Below the pieces are notes generated by a model, which saw only the letters and a list, made by a program, of their open reading frames with translations, ran no database searches and was not told the origin of the DNA. Below are positions 37,120 through 45,337 of a stretch of DNA of 64,000 nucleotides, one piece after another. Within the stretch, counting starts at the first letter, position 1, and each line of letters opens with the position of its first letter. Position numbers and translations under genes: made by a program. Where the stretch lies: assembly GCF_014930455.1 (NCBI RefSeq), contig NZ_JAAIYO010000014.1, forward strand, positions 1-64,000, written 5' to 3'. This DNA comes from Corallococcus soli. GTDB lineage: Bacteria; Myxococcota; Myxococcia; Myxococcales; Myxococcaceae.

Positions 37120-38658
37120 CTACTTCTCCTGGCGTGCGGGGCAGCCCCGCTTCAGCGTGTATTGGTAGTAGCCGATCTCGTCGATCCAGAACTCGCCCTG
37201 GAAGCGCCAGTAGTTCCAGGACTCGCCCGGCATCTTCGGGCGGTAGAGCGTCTGGCGCGTCAGCAGCGTCTTCTGGTCCACGCCCGCGGAGAAGAGGTCC
37301 TTCTCATCCAGCGCCGTCTGCACGCGGATGATCTCCGCCTGGTCGGAGAAGGTGCGGAGGTTGTCCGCGGCCTCCTTGATGCGGTTCTTCGCCAGCGTGC
37401 CGCCCACCTGGAGCAGCGTGCCGCGAATCTCCTCCAGCGACGCCACCGTCTGCGCGGCCAGCGGCGTCCCGCGCCAGGGACCGTCCACGATGGCGCGCTT
37501 CTCCGCGTCCACGCGGGTGAGCGTCCGCATCACTTCCCGGATGCGCTCGTTGTTGCGGATCCACAGGTACACCGGGCGCGGCAGGCGGCGGTTCTCCGCG
37601 GCCACCAGGTTGAAGGCCTGCACGAGCGGCAGCTCCTCGCCGGTGAAGGGCTCCAGCTGCTTCGCCATGGGGCCGTAGCGCTCGTCGAAGGCCGCGAGCG
37701 TCGTCTTCACCTCGTCGTAGAGGCACGAGTAGTAATAGACGGTGGACTTGAGGATCCACGACTCGGGCTGGAAGGCGCCCTCGAACTGGGGGGCGTGCAG
37801 CGCCTGGAGGCTGCCCAGCGCGCCGCCGAAGTCCTCGTTCTGGAAGCGGGCGAAGCCGTTCTCGAACAGCGCCTGGTCCCAGTAGCGCGCGTAGCGGGGC
37901 ACGCCCTCGTAGGCCTTCACCGCGTCGGCGTACTCGCCCCGGCGGTAGTGCACGCGGCCCAGGGCCAGGAGCGCCAGCTCGCGCGTCTGGGGCAGCTCCA
38001 CCTGGGGCTCCTTCGTGGACAGCACCGCCTGGAACGCGGCGATGGCCTCCTTGTCCAGCGCCTCCCCCTCCCCCGGGCGACCGGGGAAGCGCGGATCCGC
38101 GAGCACCGTGCCCAGCAGGTAGCGGGCCTTCGCGTAGACGCGGCTGTCGGCGGGCACGGCCTCCAGCAGCGCGCGGGCCTCCTCGAAGCGCATGCGGCGC
38201 TGGGTGGCGGTGCCCACCAGGTAGTTGATCCGCGCCAGCACCTCCTTGGGCAGCGTGACCCACTGGTCGCGCACCTCGTCGGAGTAGGCCTGGTTGAGGA
38301 TGCTGGGGATGAGGTTCTGCTCGTCCAGCCGCTGCTGCATGTCCACGAGCCCCTCGATGGCCTTGAGGTACGAGGGGTGCTTGGGGCCGGCGTTGACGAT
38401 GGCGGCGTAGGAGATGAAGGCCGCGACGGGCAGCTCCTTCTTCGCGAAGGTCTGCGCCAGGTAGTACTCGGCCTTGCCCTTCAGGTCCGCGTCCTCCCCT
38501 TCGGCCAGCTGCGCGAAGAGGGGGGCGGCGGTGTCGAACTGGCCGGCGTTGAAGGCGGACAGCGCGCGGTTGTAGGCGCCCACGTCCTGCTGGGCGAAGG
38601 CCGCGGCCGGCACGACGAGGGGCCCGATAACGACGAGGAGTCGGAGCAGTCGGGACAT
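37120..38658 (-). CDS. nfsC: Periplasmic TPR protein (NfsC/GltC-like)
   Basis: 512 residues. The signal peptide MSRLLRLLVVIGPLVVPAAA ends at AFAQ. The body is built of TPR-like repeats: GAYNRALSAFNAGQFDTAAP, KGKAEYYLAQTFAKKELPVA, RELALLALGRVHYRRGEYAD, WDQALFENGFARFQNEDFGG. The C-terminal third is helical and charged and ends in a basic tail (LKRGCPARQEK). NfsC and GltC in Myxococcus are periplasmic TPR proteins lying next to the barrel genes, as here. The start is two bases after the nfsB stop, so it belongs to the nfsABC module. Confidence 0.85.
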   Translation of the reverse strand: MSRLLRLLVVIGPLVVPAAAFAQQDVGAYNRALSAFNAGQFDTAAPLFAQLAEGEDADLKGKAEYYLAQTFAKKELPVAAFISYAAIVNAGPKHPSYLKAIEGLVDMQQRLDEQNLIPSILNQAYSDEVRDQWVTLPKEVLARINYLVGTATQRRMRFEEARALLEAVPADSRVYAKARYLLGTVLADPRFPGRPGEGEALDKEAIAAFQAVLSTKEPQVELPQTRELALLALGRVHYRRGEYADAVKAYEGVPRYARYWDQALFENGFARFQNEDFGGALGSLQALHAPQFEGAFQPESWILKSTVYYYSCLYDEVKTTLAAFDERYGPMAKQLEPFTGEELPLVQAFNLVAAENRRLPRPVYLWIRNNERIREVMRTLTRVDAEKRAIVDGPWRGTPLAAQTVASLEEIRGTLLQVGGTLAKNRIKEAADNLRTFSDQAEIIRVQTALDEKDLFSAGVDQKTLLTRQTLYRPKMPGESWNYWRFQGEFWIDEIGYYQYTLKRGCPARQEK

Positions 38659-38660
38659 GG

Positions 38661-39896
38661 TTAGAAGAGCATCGAGAAGCCAGCGTAGAAGCTGACGTTG
38701 TTGAGGACGTCCGACGAGGGCTCGGCCACCAGGTCGCGGCCGAGGATGATGTCCTCGCGGTAGTTCTTCTTCGTGTCCGGATCGACGCCGTCGAACTTGG
38801 CGACCTTGCAGCTGCTGCTCAACGCCAGGCCGTCGAAGGGCTGGTTCGCGGCCCGGGCGGCCTCCAGCGCCTCGAAGTCACCCAGGTTGCAGCCGTCCAC
38901 CTTGTCCACGCGCGCGGTGTAGATGAGGTCGCGGACCTCCAGGCGGAGGGCGTAGGACTCGCCGAACTGCACGCGGAAGCCGCCGCCCACCTCGCCCAGG
39001 AACTTGTTGCCGGTGTCGCCGAAGCGCGCGGGCACGTCGTACGTCTGCCCGTCCACCTCGTTGGCCACCTTGGGGCGGATGAGGTGCCGCGTCTTGCCCA
39101 CGCCCGCGCCGCCGGACAGCACCACGCTGAACTGCGCCAGCGAGTTGTTGAAGAAGGCGAACTTGCCGTAGAGCGGCGTCACCTCCACGCCCGCGTGCGC
39201 GCCCCACTGGAGCAGCAGCGAGGACGCGGCCTGCGCCTGCTCGCGCACCTTGTCGATGAGCTCCAGGTTGAAGTCGCTCTCGTCGGAGTACCAGTTGTAC
39301 TGGCCGCCCACCTGGAGGGCGAAGTTCTCCTGCAGGTGGTAGACGTAGTGCAGCGCGGTGCCCACATGGTTGGTGAACTTGCCGTTCACCTGGACGACGC
39401 CAGGGTACAGCACCAGCTCGTGCTTGCCCTCGTCCGCGAAGCGCTTCTTCTGGACGATGTGGACGTTCACGTTCGGGTTGTAGAGCGGCGCGCCGTTCAC
39501 CAGCCGCTGCTGCCGCGCGTCCGTCGTGCGCGGGGCCTCGCCGGTCTCCGGCGACTCCAGCACCGGGGCATCCGCCGGCACGGTGCCGGACGTGGGGCCC
39601 GGGGCGGGAGCGGGCGTGTCGCTCGCGTCGTCCGCGTCAGCGGGTTCGGTGCCGGGAGCCGCCGCGGGCGGCGCCGTCGGGCGCTCGGGGGCGGCCTGGG
39701 GCACCGCGGGCGCTTCCCGCTGGGTGCGCGAGCGCTCGGGAGGTTCGGCGGGTGAAGGGGTGGGAGCAGTCGTCTCCGGGCCCTGGGAGACGGGCGTCCC
39801 GGGGGCGGCCTGCGGCTGCGCCGGGGCGGCACCTTGCGCGAACGCGAGGGCTGGCACCGCGGCGACGAGGAGCGCGATGGAACGGAAGGGTCGCAT
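38661..39896 (-). CDS. nfsB: Outer-membrane beta-barrel with Pro/Ala-rich N-terminal extension (NfsB/GltB-like)
   Basis: 411 residues. The signal peptide is MRPFRSIALLVAAVPALAFA. Residues 21-120 are Pro/Ala/Thr-rich and probably periplasmic. From about 125 the chain becomes beta strands of barrel type: HELVLYPGVVQVNGKFTNHV, FALQVGGQYNWYSD, VEVTPLYGKFAFFNNSLAQF, FSVVLSGGAGVGKT. It ends FYAGFSMLF with a terminal phenylalanine. GNKFLGEVGGGFRVQFGESY and ALRLEVRDLIY resemble the same region of the neighbouring NfsA-like barrel (ARHGIRLELRDWIF), showing that the two are paralogues. This fits NfsA/NfsB and GltA/GltB. Confidence 0.85.
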   Translation of the reverse strand: MRPFRSIALLVAAVPALAFAQGAAPAQPQAAPGTPVSQGPETTAPTPSPAEPPERSRTQREAPAVPQAAPERPTAPPAAAPGTEPADADDASDTPAPAPGPTSGTVPADAPVLESPETGEAPRTTDARQQRLVNGAPLYNPNVNVHIVQKKRFADEGKHELVLYPGVVQVNGKFTNHVGTALHYVYHLQENFALQVGGQYNWYSDESDFNLELIDKVREQAQAASSLLLQWGAHAGVEVTPLYGKFAFFNNSLAQFSVVLSGGAGVGKTRHLIRPKVANEVDGQTYDVPARFGDTGNKFLGEVGGGFRVQFGESYALRLEVRDLIYTARVDKVDGCNLGDFEALEAARAANQPFDGLALSSSCKVAKFDGVDPDTKKNYREDIILGRDLVAEPSSDVLNNVSFYAGFSMLF

Positions 39897-39905
39897 AGGG
39901 AAGGG

Positions 39906-40724
39906 TCAGAACGAGAAGGTGTAGCCGAGGTCGAACTGCACCAGGTGCGTGAGGCCCGGGCTGCCGGCGGGCTCGCCGGTGGGATTGCCGGCCTCCCAGT
40001 CGTCGCGCAGCAGGTTCACGCGGTAGCTGTCCTTGAAGATCCAGTCGCGCAGCTCCAGCCGGATGCCGTGCCGCGCGTTGACGAAGAAGCGGAAGCCCAG
40101 CGCCGCGGACACCACCGGCGCCACGCGCGACTCCTTCACCCAGTAGTTCTCCGTGGCGCTGCCCCGGTCGTCCACGGCCGTGCGGTTGTCACAGACGCCC
40201 GCGGCCCGGTCCACCACCTGGGTGCACTGGATGACCGACTCGCGCTTGAGGTTGCCCAGCCCGCCGCCCACCCAGAGGTAGGTCTGGAAGTGCACCGGGA
40301 CGTCCGCCACCAGGCTGATCTTCCCGTAGATGGGGGCCCACCGCGCGCCGATGACGCCGTGCAGGTTCATCCGCCACAGGTCCTCCAGCTCGTCCGTGAC
40401 GCGCTTGTCCTCGCGATCCAGGAAGGACTCGGAGATGGAGCGCGCCAGGCCCGTGTGGCGGCTGGCGGCGTAGCCCGCGCGCGCCTCCAGCGCGAACGTG
40501 TCGAACAGGTTGTAGGCGAGGCCGACGTTGAAGAAGTAGTGCGCCGTCAGGTGCGTCTGCACCGGCAGGCCCACGGACAGGGACAGCTCCGGATGCCCCG
40601 CGGGCTTGTAGAGACGGTTGCGGACGACCGCGGAGTCCAGGACGCCGTCTTCCTGTGCGGCGGCGCCGAGCGCCGTCAGCGTGATGCACAGCGCTGCGAA
40701 GACGCGAAGCGTGCGTGCGTTCAT
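39906..40724 (-). CDS. nfsA: Outer-membrane beta-barrel (NfsA/GltA-like)
   Basis: About 272 residues. ATG 40724 is preceded by AGGAGAT and starts a signal peptide (MNARTLRVFAALCITLTALG, AAAQ). Strands such as HPELSLSVGLPVQTHLTAHY, FFNVGLAYNLFDTFALEARA, GKISLVADVPVHFQTYLWVG and VSAALGFRFFVN alternate as in barrels, and the chain ends QFDLGYTFSF. Order and paralogy with the next gene suggest NfsA. It is first in the nfsABC module, nine bases before nfsB. No clear promoter was recognised in the 311 bases upstream; that region is occupied mainly by terminator hairpins of rplC. Confidence 0.84.
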   Translation of the reverse strand: MNARTLRVFAALCITLTALGAAAQEDGVLDSAVVRNRLYKPAGHPELSLSVGLPVQTHLTAHYFFNVGLAYNLFDTFALEARAGYAASRHTGLARSISESFLDREDKRVTDELEDLWRMNLHGVIGARWAPIYGKISLVADVPVHFQTYLWVGGGLGNLKRESVIQCTQVVDRAAGVCDNRTAVDDRGSATENYWVKESRVAPVVSAALGFRFFVNARHGIRLELRDWIFKDSYRVNLLRDDWEAGNPTGEPAGSPGLTHLVQFDLGYTFSF

Positions 40725-40947
40725 ATCTCCTGCCCGGCCCGGGGGTGGGCCGTTGGGTAGACCGGCGGCGCGTTCCGTCTGGCTGCGACGGCGAGGCCCC
40801 GGCGTGGGACAGCCATGTGAGCACGGCGCCCCTTCACCGCAAGCGGAACCCAACGACCGTCGGTAAAGTTTTCGCCCTTTGACCCCAGGGAGACCAGCAC
40901 TCAACGTTTCAACGCACACCGCGCGGACCCGGTGCCGGAAACGACGA

Positions 40948-41016
40948 ACGCCCCGCCCGGAACCCGAAGGTGCCGGAGGCGGGGCGTCGAAGGAGGGCGC
41001 GCGGTGAAGCGCGCCC
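40948..41016 (-). terminator. Tandem terminator hairpins after rplC (in the 40725-41035 gap)
   Basis: The first hairpin (40995-41016) is a perfect 8-bp GGGCGCGC/GCGCGCCC stem with loop GGTGAA. The second (40948-40957 with 40978-40987) has a perfect 10-bp stem ACGCCCCGCC/GGCGGGGCGT and is followed on the minus strand by TTCGTCGTTTCC. Together they should isolate rplC from the nfs genes. The remaining 220 bases to nfsA should carry the nfsA promoter; I could not identify it. Confidence 0.72.
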
Positions 41017-41035
41017 GTACGTCAGCCGCGGGAGA

Positions 41036-41704
41036 CTAGCGCGCGGCCTTGTGCGCGGCGCGCATCGCGACCTTGATGCTGGGGCGCACGATGACGATGC
41101 CGTCGTTGTGGCCGGCGACCGTGCCCTTGACGAGCACGAGGCCCTTCTCCACGTCCACGTCCACCACCGTCAGGTTCTGGGTGGTGTTGCGCTCGACGCC
41201 GTAGTGACCCGGCATCTTCTTGTTCGGGTACGTACGGCCGGGCGTCTTACGCTGACCGATGGCGCCCGGGTGACGCTGATACTCGTGCGTACCGTGCGTC
41301 TTCGTCTGCGAACCCTTGAAGCTCCAACGGCGCATGACGCCGGAGAAGCCGCGGCCCTTGGTGACGCCCGTGACGTCCACCAGCTCGCCCTTGGCGAACA
41401 TGTCCGCCTTGACGGCGTCGCCCACGTTGAACGCGGCGGCCTCTTCGGCCGTGACGCGGAACTCACGCAGGTGCCGGCGCGGGGTCGCGCTGGCCTTCTT
41501 GAAGAAGCCGAGCTGCGGCTTGTTCAGGAGCTTCTCGCGGATCTCGCCGAAGCCCACGGTCACCGCGGAGTACTGATCCTTCTCCGGAGTGCGCTTGCCG
41601 ACAACCAGACAGGTGTTGACGTCGATGACCGTCACCGGAACGAGGTTGCCCTCGTCGTTGAACACCTGGGTCATGCCGATCTTCTTGCCAATCAGACCCT
41701 TCAC
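41036..41704 (-). CDS. rplC: 50S ribosomal protein L3, stand-alone gene
   Basis: 222 residues. L3 binds 23S rRNA early in assembly of the large subunit and reaches toward the peptidyl-transferase centre. The GTG start at 41704 has GAGGA upstream (MKGLIGKKIGMTQVFNDEGN). The conserved RGFSGVMRRWSFKGSQ and THEYQRHPGAIGQRKTPGRT blocks are intact, as is GQRKTPGRTYPNKKMPGHYG with the glutamine that is methylated in enteric L3. The unusual point is context: rpsJ, rplD and rplW, which normally flank rplC in the S10 operon, are absent. The gene instead has its own promoter and terminators. Confidence 0.96.
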   Translation of the reverse strand: MKGLIGKKIGMTQVFNDEGNLVPVTVIDVNTCLVVGKRTPEKDQYSAVTVGFGEIREKLLNKPQLGFFKKASATPRRHLREFRVTAEEAAAFNVGDAVKADMFAKGELVDVTGVTKGRGFSGVMRRWSFKGSQTKTHGTHEYQRHPGAIGQRKTPGRTYPNKKMPGHYGVERNTTQNLTVVDVDVEKGLVLVKGTVAGHNDGIVIVRPSIKVAMRAAHKAAR

Positions 41705-41797
41705 GTCGTCCTCACAGCGAGCGCCCGTGGCGCCGAAAGCTCAATAAATTCAATGAACTGGCCTACACGCGTGCCCGCGGCCGCCAGGAAGCGGCGC

Positions 41798-41825
41798 AAG
41801 ATAGCAAACACACTCCCCACGTCAA
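41798..41825 (-). promoter_or_regulatory. Promoter of rplC
   Basis: On the minus strand TTGACG (41825-41820) and TATCTT (41803-41798) are separated by 16 bases. Transcription would begin near 41791, with a leader of about 87 bases. The leader contains a short GGCGCC/GGGCGC fold that might bind a ribosomal protein, but no known leader motif is recognised. Confidence 0.6.
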
Positions 41826-41848
41826 GCACCAAGGGCGTGTGCAACCCC

Positions 41849-42619
41849 CTACTGCGCGCGATCCAGCCGGGGGTAGAAGGAGGCGAGCTGTTCCTCCTTG
41901 ATGCGCTGGGCATACACCTCTTCGCCCAGCAGGAACAACGCCTGATCCAGATAATCTTCCGCGCCCTTCGTCTCCTCCTCCTTGGCGGCGATGGCCTGAT
42001 CCAGCTCCGCCATCCGCTCGTCATGGGTGCGCTTCTGCTCGGCGGCGGCGTCCTCCAGCTCGATCAGCCGCTTGTGGGCCAGGATGCCGGCCGCGCCGGG
42101 CTGGCCGGGGGTGGGGGTGAGGGCGGTGGCCAGCTGGGCCTCCCAGTCCTCCACCTCACGGGCCAGGCGCATCTGCGCGATGCGGTTCTTCTTGAGGTTC
42201 TGCCGGGCGGCGTCCAGCTTCACGGGGTCCTGGGTGGTCATCTCCAGGTCCGCGAGCTTGGCTTCAATCTTCCTCAGGCCGGCGATGGCGTAGCGCAGGT
42301 CGGCGCGGCGGGTGTCGAGCGTCTTGCGAAGCCCCTTCACCTTGCCTTCCACGGCGTCCACGGCCCGCTTGAAGCGACCGGTGATCTCCTTCTGGGCCGC
42401 GCACTCGTCCTCGTGCTGCGCGAGGGAGTCCTGGTACGCGAGGTCCTCGTCGTTCATCTCCGCTTCCAGGATCGCCAGCTCCTCCCGGCGCGCCTCCAGC
42501 ACCTCTTCGGCGCGGTAGACGCGTTCCATGGAGCGGGGACAGTTCGGCTTGCCCGGGAGGATGTCCCGGGCGAGGTCGCCGAGCTGGAAGATGAGATCGT
42601 TGTAGCTCTCCTTCGCCAT
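41849..42619 (-). CDS. Coiled-coil protein of unknown function
   Basis: About 256 residues from ATG 42619 (MAKESYND); ATG 42631 adds four, and neither has a clear ribosome-binding site. Residues 30-190 are almost wholly heptad coiled coil (EEVLEARREELAILEAEMND, FKRAVDAVEGKVKGLRKTLD, EIEAKLADLEM-type repeats). A proline/glycine break (ALTPTPGQPGAAG) precedes a second coil (LIELEDAAAEQKRTHDERMA). There is no signal peptide or membrane segment. It lies upstream of rplC on the same strand, but the rplC promoter starts before this gene ends, so they are separately transcribed. A cytoskeletal or scaffold role is possible but not shown. Confidence 0.8.
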   Translation of the reverse strand: MAKESYNDLIFQLGDLARDILPGKPNCPRSMERVYRAEEVLEARREELAILEAEMNDEDLAYQDSLAQHEDECAAQKEITGRFKRAVDAVEGKVKGLRKTLDTRRADLRYAIAGLRKIEAKLADLEMTTQDPVKLDAARQNLKKNRIAQMRLAREVEDWEAQLATALTPTPGQPGAAGILAHKRLIELEDAAAEQKRTHDERMAELDQAIAAKEEETKGAEDYLDQALFLLGEEVYAQRIKEEQLASFYPRLDRAQ

Positions 42620-42705
42620 GGGCGGATTCATACGCCCAAGACGCCAGGACTGTCACCGGCCGAGCACGTCTTCCGCCGTGCCCGGCCCGTTCTGACGGCC
42701 TCCGC

Positions 42706-43176
42706 TCAGGAGTCCGCGGGCGCCGCGACCGCCTGGGACTCCCGCCGCACCGCCGCCATGGCCCCCTCGGCCAGGGCGAGCAGCTCCCGGGCCCGGTCCT
42801 GTTCCTCGGTGCGGTTGAGCTCGCAGACCCAGGCGGACGACAGGTCCGCGTGCTGGCGGGCCATCTCCGCGGTCGTCTCATAGCGCGCGGCGGACGCCCG
42901 GGCGAAGGCCCCTTCCCGGCGCAGCTCCAGCACCGTGTCCGGATCCAGGTCGATCTCCTCCGGGGGCACCGGCAGCGGTCCCCGTCCCAGCGCCGCCAGA
43001 CGGGCCAGCAGCCGGGACGCATGGGCCCGGCAGAACGCGGCCAGCACCATCAGCCGCGCTCGCACGCGAGCGTCGTTCATGCGTTCCGCCAGCCCCGTCA
43101 TGCGACGGGCCGACACCACTTCCGCCTCCCACGCGGCGGCCAGTGCAGCGGCCAGCCGGGTATGCCTCGCGCCCAT
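42706..43176 (-). CDS. Small all-helical cytoplasmic protein, hypothetical
   Basis: 156 residues, not recognised. It is alpha-helical throughout: LAAALAAAWEAEVVSARRMT, LMVLAAFCRAHASRLLARLA, YETTAEMARQHADLSSAWVC, RARELLALAEGAMAAVRRES. Helices with E..H and E..R spacing recall ferritin-like four-helix bundles, but the paired ExxH metal motifs are not convincing. No signal peptide is seen. It is 86 bases from the coiled-coil gene and on the same strand, so it may share a transcript. Confidence 0.62.
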   Translation of the reverse strand: MGARHTRLAAALAAAWEAEVVSARRMTGLAERMNDARVRARLMVLAAFCRAHASRLLARLAALGRGPLPVPPEEIDLDPDTVLELRREGAFARASAARYETTAEMARQHADLSSAWVCELNRTEEQDRARELLALAEGAMAAVRRESQAVAAPADS

Positions 43177-43231
43177 CAGCGTCCCTCCCCCACCCTCATC
43201 AACCCCAAGCTAGGAACGCACGCCGATGAAT

Positions 43232-44314
43232 TCAACCGGCCCCACGAGCAACCATCCAGTACAACCCGATCCCCGCGAGGCCGATGGACGACACGCGCAT
43301 CACCCTCGAGTGCAGACGGGGCCTGCGCTGAACGATTCGCAGCACGGGCACCAGGAAGGCCATCACCACCGCCTGCCCCACCTCCACGCCCAGGTTGAAG
43401 CCCAGGAGTCCCGGCACCATCGCCTCCTCCAGCCCGTAGCCACGCAGTCCGCTCGCGAACCCCAGGCCGTGCACCAGGCCGAACAGGAAGGTGAGCCCCG
43501 CGCGGTGTCCATGCCGCTTCAGCACCAGGTTCTCCAGCGCCATGTAGACGAGCGACGCGGCGATGGCGGCCTCCGCCCACCGCGTGCCCCGCGCCTCCAG
43601 CGTCACCCAGCCGAGCGCCGTCAGTCCCAGCGTCAGTGAGTGCGCCAGCGTGAAGGACGTCACCAGCGCGAGCATCCGCCGGAACGAGCCGCCCACCAGC
43701 AGCACGGCGACCAGGAACAGGAGGTGATCCACGCCCTCCAGGATGTGCCGCACGCCCAGGCCCACCCAGCCCGCGAAGCCCCCCGCCGCGCCCTCCGGGC
43801 CCTCCAGTGACAGCGTGGGGTGCTCCCGGTCCGCGAAGCCCGCGCCTGGCGAGGCGCCGTCATCCCGGAGCCCCGCGCGGATCATCCGATAGCCCGCGGG
43901 CAGCTCGTCGAGCACGCCGAACGTCTGCTGGAGCGTCCCCGGAGGACAGCGGAAGTCCGCGTGCAGCTCCACGCGCGGGCCCGCATCCCAGCTCGCGCGC
44001 GAGGCCTCGAGGACGCACGCCGCTCCCCCCGCGGACAGCGGCACGCGGCGCCAGACACGCGCCTCCAGGTCCGCGCGCCGGGCCTCCAGGAAGGAGGAGC
44101 GCGCCGCCGCCGGGTCGGACCCGGGGGGCAGGTCGGGCAGCAGCCGACGGAGCGTGTCGGGGTTCAGCGTGAGCGTTTCGCGCACGCGCTCCGGGGACGC
44201 GTCATCGCGGACGGCCCGCACGGAGATGAGATCCGCCTCGTGGGCGTGGACGGCGCAGGGCCCCAGCAGGGCCAGGGCCGTCAGCGCCACCTGGACGGCA
44301 GGGGCCAGCTTCAT
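43232..44314 (-). CDS. HupE/UreJ-family integral membrane protein
   Basis: 360 residues. A signal peptide (MKLAPAVQVALTALALLGPC, AVHA) precedes an HEAD segment (HEADLISVRAVRDD), then an extracytoplasmic domain of about 140 residues. The C-terminal 190 residues have six or seven transmembrane helices with the HupE/UreJ signature: GVRHILEGVDHLLFLVAVLL, TSFTLAHSLTLGLTALG, LFGLVHGLGFASGLRGYGL, GVEVGQAVVM. Histidines within the helices suggest transport of nickel, cobalt or another transition metal. The metal is not determined, and no hydrogenase or urease genes are nearby. HupE-like proteins of this longer type are common in bacteria lacking those enzymes. Confidence 0.85.
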   Translation of the reverse strand: MKLAPAVQVALTALALLGPCAVHAHEADLISVRAVRDDASPERVRETLTLNPDTLRRLLPDLPPGSDPAAARSSFLEARRADLEARVWRRVPLSAGGAACVLEASRASWDAGPRVELHADFRCPPGTLQQTFGVLDELPAGYRMIRAGLRDDGASPGAGFADREHPTLSLEGPEGAAGGFAGWVGLGVRHILEGVDHLLFLVAVLLVGGSFRRMLALVTSFTLAHSLTLGLTALGWVTLEARGTRWAEAAIAASLVYMALENLVLKRHGHRAGLTFLFGLVHGLGFASGLRGYGLEEAMVPGLLGFNLGVEVGQAVVMAFLVPVLRIVQRRPRLHSRVMRVSSIGLAGIGLYWMVARGAG

Positions 44315-44398
44315 CGCGACCGCGAGCCTGCCCTCCGCGCGCCCCGGCCGTCCACTGCCGGGTTCGCGACGAAGCGAGGGCCTTCGCGGCCGGCGCGG

Positions 44399-44947
44399 CT
44401 ATTCCTGCACGAACTCCAGGTTCACCTGCCGGCGTCCGCTCAGCCCGCCGTGGTGCGCGCCGCAGCGCGGACAGACGAGGGGCGCGTCCCAGTCCCACGA
44501 CGCCTGCACCTCCTCACCGCAGCAGAGCATGGGCAGCGTGCGCAGCACCTCTTCATCCGGCGGCAGCGGCCGGGGCAGCGGCTCCGGCGGCACCGACACG
44601 AAGGTGGGGTGCGGATTCTGCGACAGCGTGCGCTGCACGTACGCGAGCTGTTCGTAGCGCACGTGGTTGGCCCACGAGCGCGCCATCCGCTCCACGTGGG
44701 CGGATTGATCCGGCGTGAGCCACGCATCCGGCAGCGCGCGGTGACCGCAGTACAGGCAGTGCCACGCGGGCAGCTCCTCCGCCGTGTACGCCTCGTGGAC
44801 GTTCTCGAAGGGGAAGTAGCCCGCCAGCAGCCGCTGCAGCATCCCCGGATCATGCCGGTTCGGGCGCGTCTTGAAGTTGCGCTGGCAGCGGGGACATTCG
44901 CGCCGCACGAAGCCCGCCTTGTCGCGCGGCAGCTCCAACCACGCCAT
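44399..44947 (-). CDS. Zinc-ribbon protein of unknown function
   Basis: About 182 residues from ATG 44947 (GGAG six bases upstream); a GTG at 44968 overlapping the upstream stop is an alternative. Cysteine pairs occur at CPRCQRNF, CLYCGH, LCCGEE and CPRCGAHHG, enough for two zinc ribbons. Between them lie helices (TPDQSAHVERMARSWANHVR, YEQLAYVQRTLSQN) and a proline-rich stretch. The N-terminal MAWLELPRDKAGFVRRECPR has no signal, so it is cytoplasmic. The function is unknown. It follows the small membrane-protein gene closely and may be translated together with it. Confidence 0.75.
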   Translation of the reverse strand: MAWLELPRDKAGFVRRECPRCQRNFKTRPNRHDPGMLQRLLAGYFPFENVHEAYTAEELPAWHCLYCGHRALPDAWLTPDQSAHVERMARSWANHVRYEQLAYVQRTLSQNPHPTFVSVPPEPLPRPLPPDEEVLRTLPMLCCGEEVQASWDWDAPLVCPRCGAHHGGLSGRRQVNLEFVQE

Positions 44948-44964
44948 GTCCAGCTCCGGCACGT

Positions 44965-45123
44965 TCACGCCAGCCCCCGGCGGCGGCCCAGCGACGCGAC
45001 GGCCAGCACGAAGGCGACGACGGCGAACAGCAGGAGCAGGTGGACCCACTGCCCCTCCGTCGAACCGGTGATCAGCCCCATCACCCACAACACCATCAGA
45101 ATGATGCCCATGGTCCAGTACAC
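44965..45123 (-). CDS. Short membrane protein of the lmo0937 type
   Basis: 52 residues. The GTG at 45123 has GGGAGG with six bases spacing. The sequence MYWTMGIILMVLWVMGLITG is one hydrophobic helix; a short loop (STEGQWVH) leads to a second, LLLLFAVVAFVLAVASL, and a GRRRGLA tail. This two-helix layout with G-x-x-T-G and H-L-L-L matches the lmo0937/DUF5670 family of tiny membrane proteins, function unknown. Its TGA overlaps an alternative GTG of the zinc-ribbon gene (GTGA), suggesting an operon. Confidence 0.8.
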   Translation of the reverse strand: MYWTMGIILMVLWVMGLITGSTEGQWVHLLLLFAVVAFVLAVASLGRRRGLA

Positions 45124-45337
45124 GCCACGCCTCCCGCCACACAGGGCCCACGATTGGAACGAGGCGCAACCTAGGAACGCGGTCCCCTCGCGGCAACAGG
45201 GGGAGCTTTGTGCAGCCTCAGGTTGGGAAACAAACTTCCCTCTCCGGGCATTTTTTCAGGCCGGGCGCGGCGCGCCGGGACCGTTCCGGAGCCGCTCTAT
45301 AAGGATCTTGAAGGGAGCAGAGCACACGCAACGTACG

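Noticed and set aside
40785-40798. Possible sigma-54 site before nfsA on the minus strand (GG-N10-GC)
   Set aside because: Spacing is right, but the flanks lack TGGCA and TTGC, and such pairs occur by chance in GC-rich DNA.
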